From Marinobacter sp. (GTDB lineage: Bacteria; Pseudomonadota; Gammaproteobacteria; Pseudomonadales; Oleiphilaceae), in assembly GCA_022565395.1 (NCBI GenBank), contig JAIUMV010000011.1, positions 1 to 64,000 on the forward strand: a stretch of DNA of 64,000 bases. Reading direction: 5' to 3'. The notes below the pieces were generated by a model. The model searched no databases, was not told where the DNA came from, and saw only the letters and a program-made list of their open reading frames with translations. Numbering within the stretch: position 1 is the stretch's first letter; each line of letters starts with the position of its first letter. The position numbers were made by a program, and so were the translations under genes. This document shows, one piece after another, positions 62,498-64,000 of this stretch.

Positions 62498-64000
62498 TCA
62501 GTGGGGTGTCAGCCAGCCGGTGTCTATGGCTTCAATGCGCTGTCCCCGGTTCTTGAGGAAGTTGCCTACCTGACGCTGCATCTCAAAGTGCGGATCGAGG
62601 TCGGAGATGCGGTCATTGTCGATATCCGACCGCGGCAGCAGGAAGGAGGCATGGTCACCCACCATAAAGTTGACGGCCACTTGTAACTGCGGGTCCAGGG
62701 TGCCGTCCTCACGCATCTGCGGTGTCAGGGTCACCAGTGGCTGAGTCAGGTCATCCCGGCCATTGGGGCGGAAGTCCAGGCCCATGGCGTTGATGAAAGG
62801 TGTGCTGCCCGCCAGCGGGCGGCCGTCGACAGTGGGTGGCAGCACCAGGTCAGCGGGGTTGTCTACCGGGTTGCCGCCAATCTGCGCAACATACACGGGG
62901 CGCGGTACCAGCTCACCCTGGCTGTTGCGGCCTACGGGGATAGCGGCCGCATGATTCAGCGGCTCCACGCTGTCGATGGCCGCCTGCACGGCAGCAAAGA
63001 AGCGGTAATAGTCCTCGGTGCCGGCAACCACGCCAGACGCCCCCAGTCCTTCACTCAGGCGCGGGCCCACGGTGTCAGAGCCCTCCAGTGTACGCATGAT
63101 GCCGCCGGTGGGGGCCAGCATGGTCACCGAGCGTATGCCCTTGTCATAGGCCAGAAAAGGGGCGGCAACAATATTGCCGACCGAGTGCCCGACATAGTGA
63201 ATCTCGTTGAAGTTGACGTGCTGGAACAGGTTGATATTGAAACGGCTGGCGTCGCAGGTTTTCGATAGCCCGATTTCGCCCGTGAGAGCGCCTGCCATGC
63301 CACACAGTTGCATCTGGCCGCGACGCAAGTAGTTCATCAGGGCGACCAGATCCAGAGCGCCTTGCCGCAGCGTATCCCGCTGAGTTAGCGGCTGTGACGG
63401 GTTCAGGAAGTGCGTGCCGGAGCTGTCAATGCGGCCATCCTGCCCAGGATTGCCATCGCCGTCCACCAGGTCGAGGTAGAAGGTGCGCTCCATTTTCAGC
63501 GGAATGATATTCCGCGCCGCACTCAGCGCTGAGTTATACAGCTGATCGTTGAGGCTGCCTGCGTAGAGTGCAACCCGGGCGTCGTCGGGATCCAGATCGC
63601 CAACTACCAATCCGTGTAAAGGCATATCGATGGCCACCACGGCAAATCCCTGCATGGCCAGGGCGTCTGCAAACGCCAGGGCATTGGTGCGATCCTGCTG
63701 GATGGCGTGCTGGAACACCACCAACGGATAGCCACCGGCTGGGCGTGGCGGCACGCCAGCGGCACCTGGGCGAGGCGCGGCAAGCACTACGGGGTGAGTA
63801 TTCCAGCTCAGCAGCTCAGGGCGTTCGGGGGCGCCGTCCAGGCCGTAGGCCTGATCACTGTTACAGCTGCCGCTGCTGCAGCCCCAGCGTCCAGACAGCA
63901 CCACGTCATCGCGACTGGTGGCATTGCCAAAGGCATAGTTGCCATTGCGGAAGTTGTTCATTTCTGCGGGCACGGGGCTCAGGGCCGGCAAGCGGATAGT
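62498..64000 (-). CDS. VolA/Pla-1-type extracellular lipase (partial)
   Basis: C-terminal ~500 residues of an alpha/beta hydrolase whose N terminus lies outside the window. The nucleophile motif is YVGHSVGNIVAAPFL, an oxyanion-type stretch is LVVFQHAIQQDRTNALAFA, and HASFLLPRSDIDNDRISD near the end could hold the catalytic histidine. In Vibrio cholerae the lysophospholipase VolA is encoded directly with a fadL gene. The same order here supports a surface lipase. Whether it has a lipoprotein signal cannot be seen. Confidence 0.85.
   Translation of the reverse strand, partial: TIRLPALSPVPAEMNNFRNGNYAFGNATSRDDVVLSGRWGCSSGSCNSDQAYGLDGAPERPELLSWNTHPVVLAAPRPGAAGVPPRPAGGYPLVVFQHAIQQDRTNALAFADALAMQGFAVVAIDMPLHGLVVGDLDPDDARVALYAGSLNDQLYNSALSAARNIIPLKMERTFYLDLVDGDGNPGQDGRIDSSGTHFLNPSQPLTQRDTLRQGALDLVALMNYLRRGQMQLCGMAGALTGEIGLSKTCDASRFNINLFQHVNFNEIHYVGHSVGNIVAAPFLAYDKGIRSVTMLAPTGGIMRTLEGSDTVGPRLSEGLGASGVVAGTEDYYRFFAAVQAAIDSVEPLNHAAAIPVGRNSQGELVPRPVYVAQIGGNPVDNPADLVLPPTVDGRPLAGSTPFINAMGLDFRPNGRDDLTQPLVTLTPQMREDGTLDPQLQVAVNFMVGDHASFLLPRSDIDNDRISDLDPHFEMQRQVGNFLKNRGQRIEAIDTGWLTPH

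Overview
The window is a 64 kb piece of a GC-rich gammaproteobacterial chromosome. The gene content (MshE-like ATPase, VolA/FadL pair, NasR-type nitrate regulator, orphan Rnk, MrpEFGBC cluster, nrt-type ABC transporters) fits a marine or hydrocarbon-associated lineage near Alcanivorax/Marinobacter. That placement is inferred from gene content and codon style, not from a marker gene. No rRNA, tRNA, CRISPR array or intact insertion sequence was seen. The stretch from about 44.1 to 47.3 kb is visibly AT-richer and looks acquired; the rest looks like ordinary core chromosome.

Layout. 0.3-3 kb: ECF sigma factor with coupled anti-sigma factor, and an HDOD-GAF signalling protein. 3.1-5.7 kb: metNIQ methionine importer. 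5.9-9.4 kb: AgcS-type symporter, alpha/beta hydrolase, glyoxalase I, CBS protein. 9.5-13.3 kb: a degenerate HD-GYP protein, a diguanylate cyclase and a MATE exporter. 13.5-20.2 kb: a tightly overlapping nine-gene Mrp/Mbh-type cation/proton antiporter operon with three antiporter-like large subunits; the last lacks the usual membrane glutamate. 20.2-21.4 kb: Old Yellow Enzyme family reductase.

21.7-29.9 kb is a nitrate-responsive region. Two complete NrtABD-type ABC importer operons lie in tandem. Each is preceded by a -24/-12 (sigma-54) promoter, a 5' hairpin, a hexaloop hairpin of the ANTAR-recognition type, and an intrinsic terminator that shares bases with that second hairpin. The regulator NasR (NIT + ANTAR) is encoded convergently next to the second operon. 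The sequence therefore supports two-layer control: nitrogen status through sigma-54, then nitrate/nitrite through antitermination.

30.1-44.1 kb: folE, a small secreted protein of unknown function, then the cobalamin block cobU, cobT, cobC, cbiB, cobD, a cobalamin riboswitch, btuB, btuF, btuC, btuD, cbiA, cobO, cbiP. The block takes up corrinoids, amidates and adenosylates them, and builds the nucleotide loop; cobS is not in the window.

44.1-47.3 kb is the accessory part. The last ~212 bp of cbiP is repeated ~730 bp downstream as a nearly identical but frameshifted copy. Between the copies lie the cbiP terminator and two overlapping AT-rich mini-genes with good ribosome binding sites, a possible small cassette. 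Beyond these lie a MAPEG protein, a HExxH protein and an AHH-nuclease/Imm11-like toxin-immunity pair.

47.4-64 kb: XRE regulator, YiaA-like and PspA-like membrane-stress genes, two orphan periplasmic binding proteins, CDF transporter, LysR regulator, Rnk, a CNNM protein, EamA transporter, UppP, a GspE/MshE-type ATPase with two c-di-GMP-binding motifs, a DUF815 ATPase, a P460-like c-type cytochrome, an SDR, FadL and a VolA-like lipase cut by the window edge.
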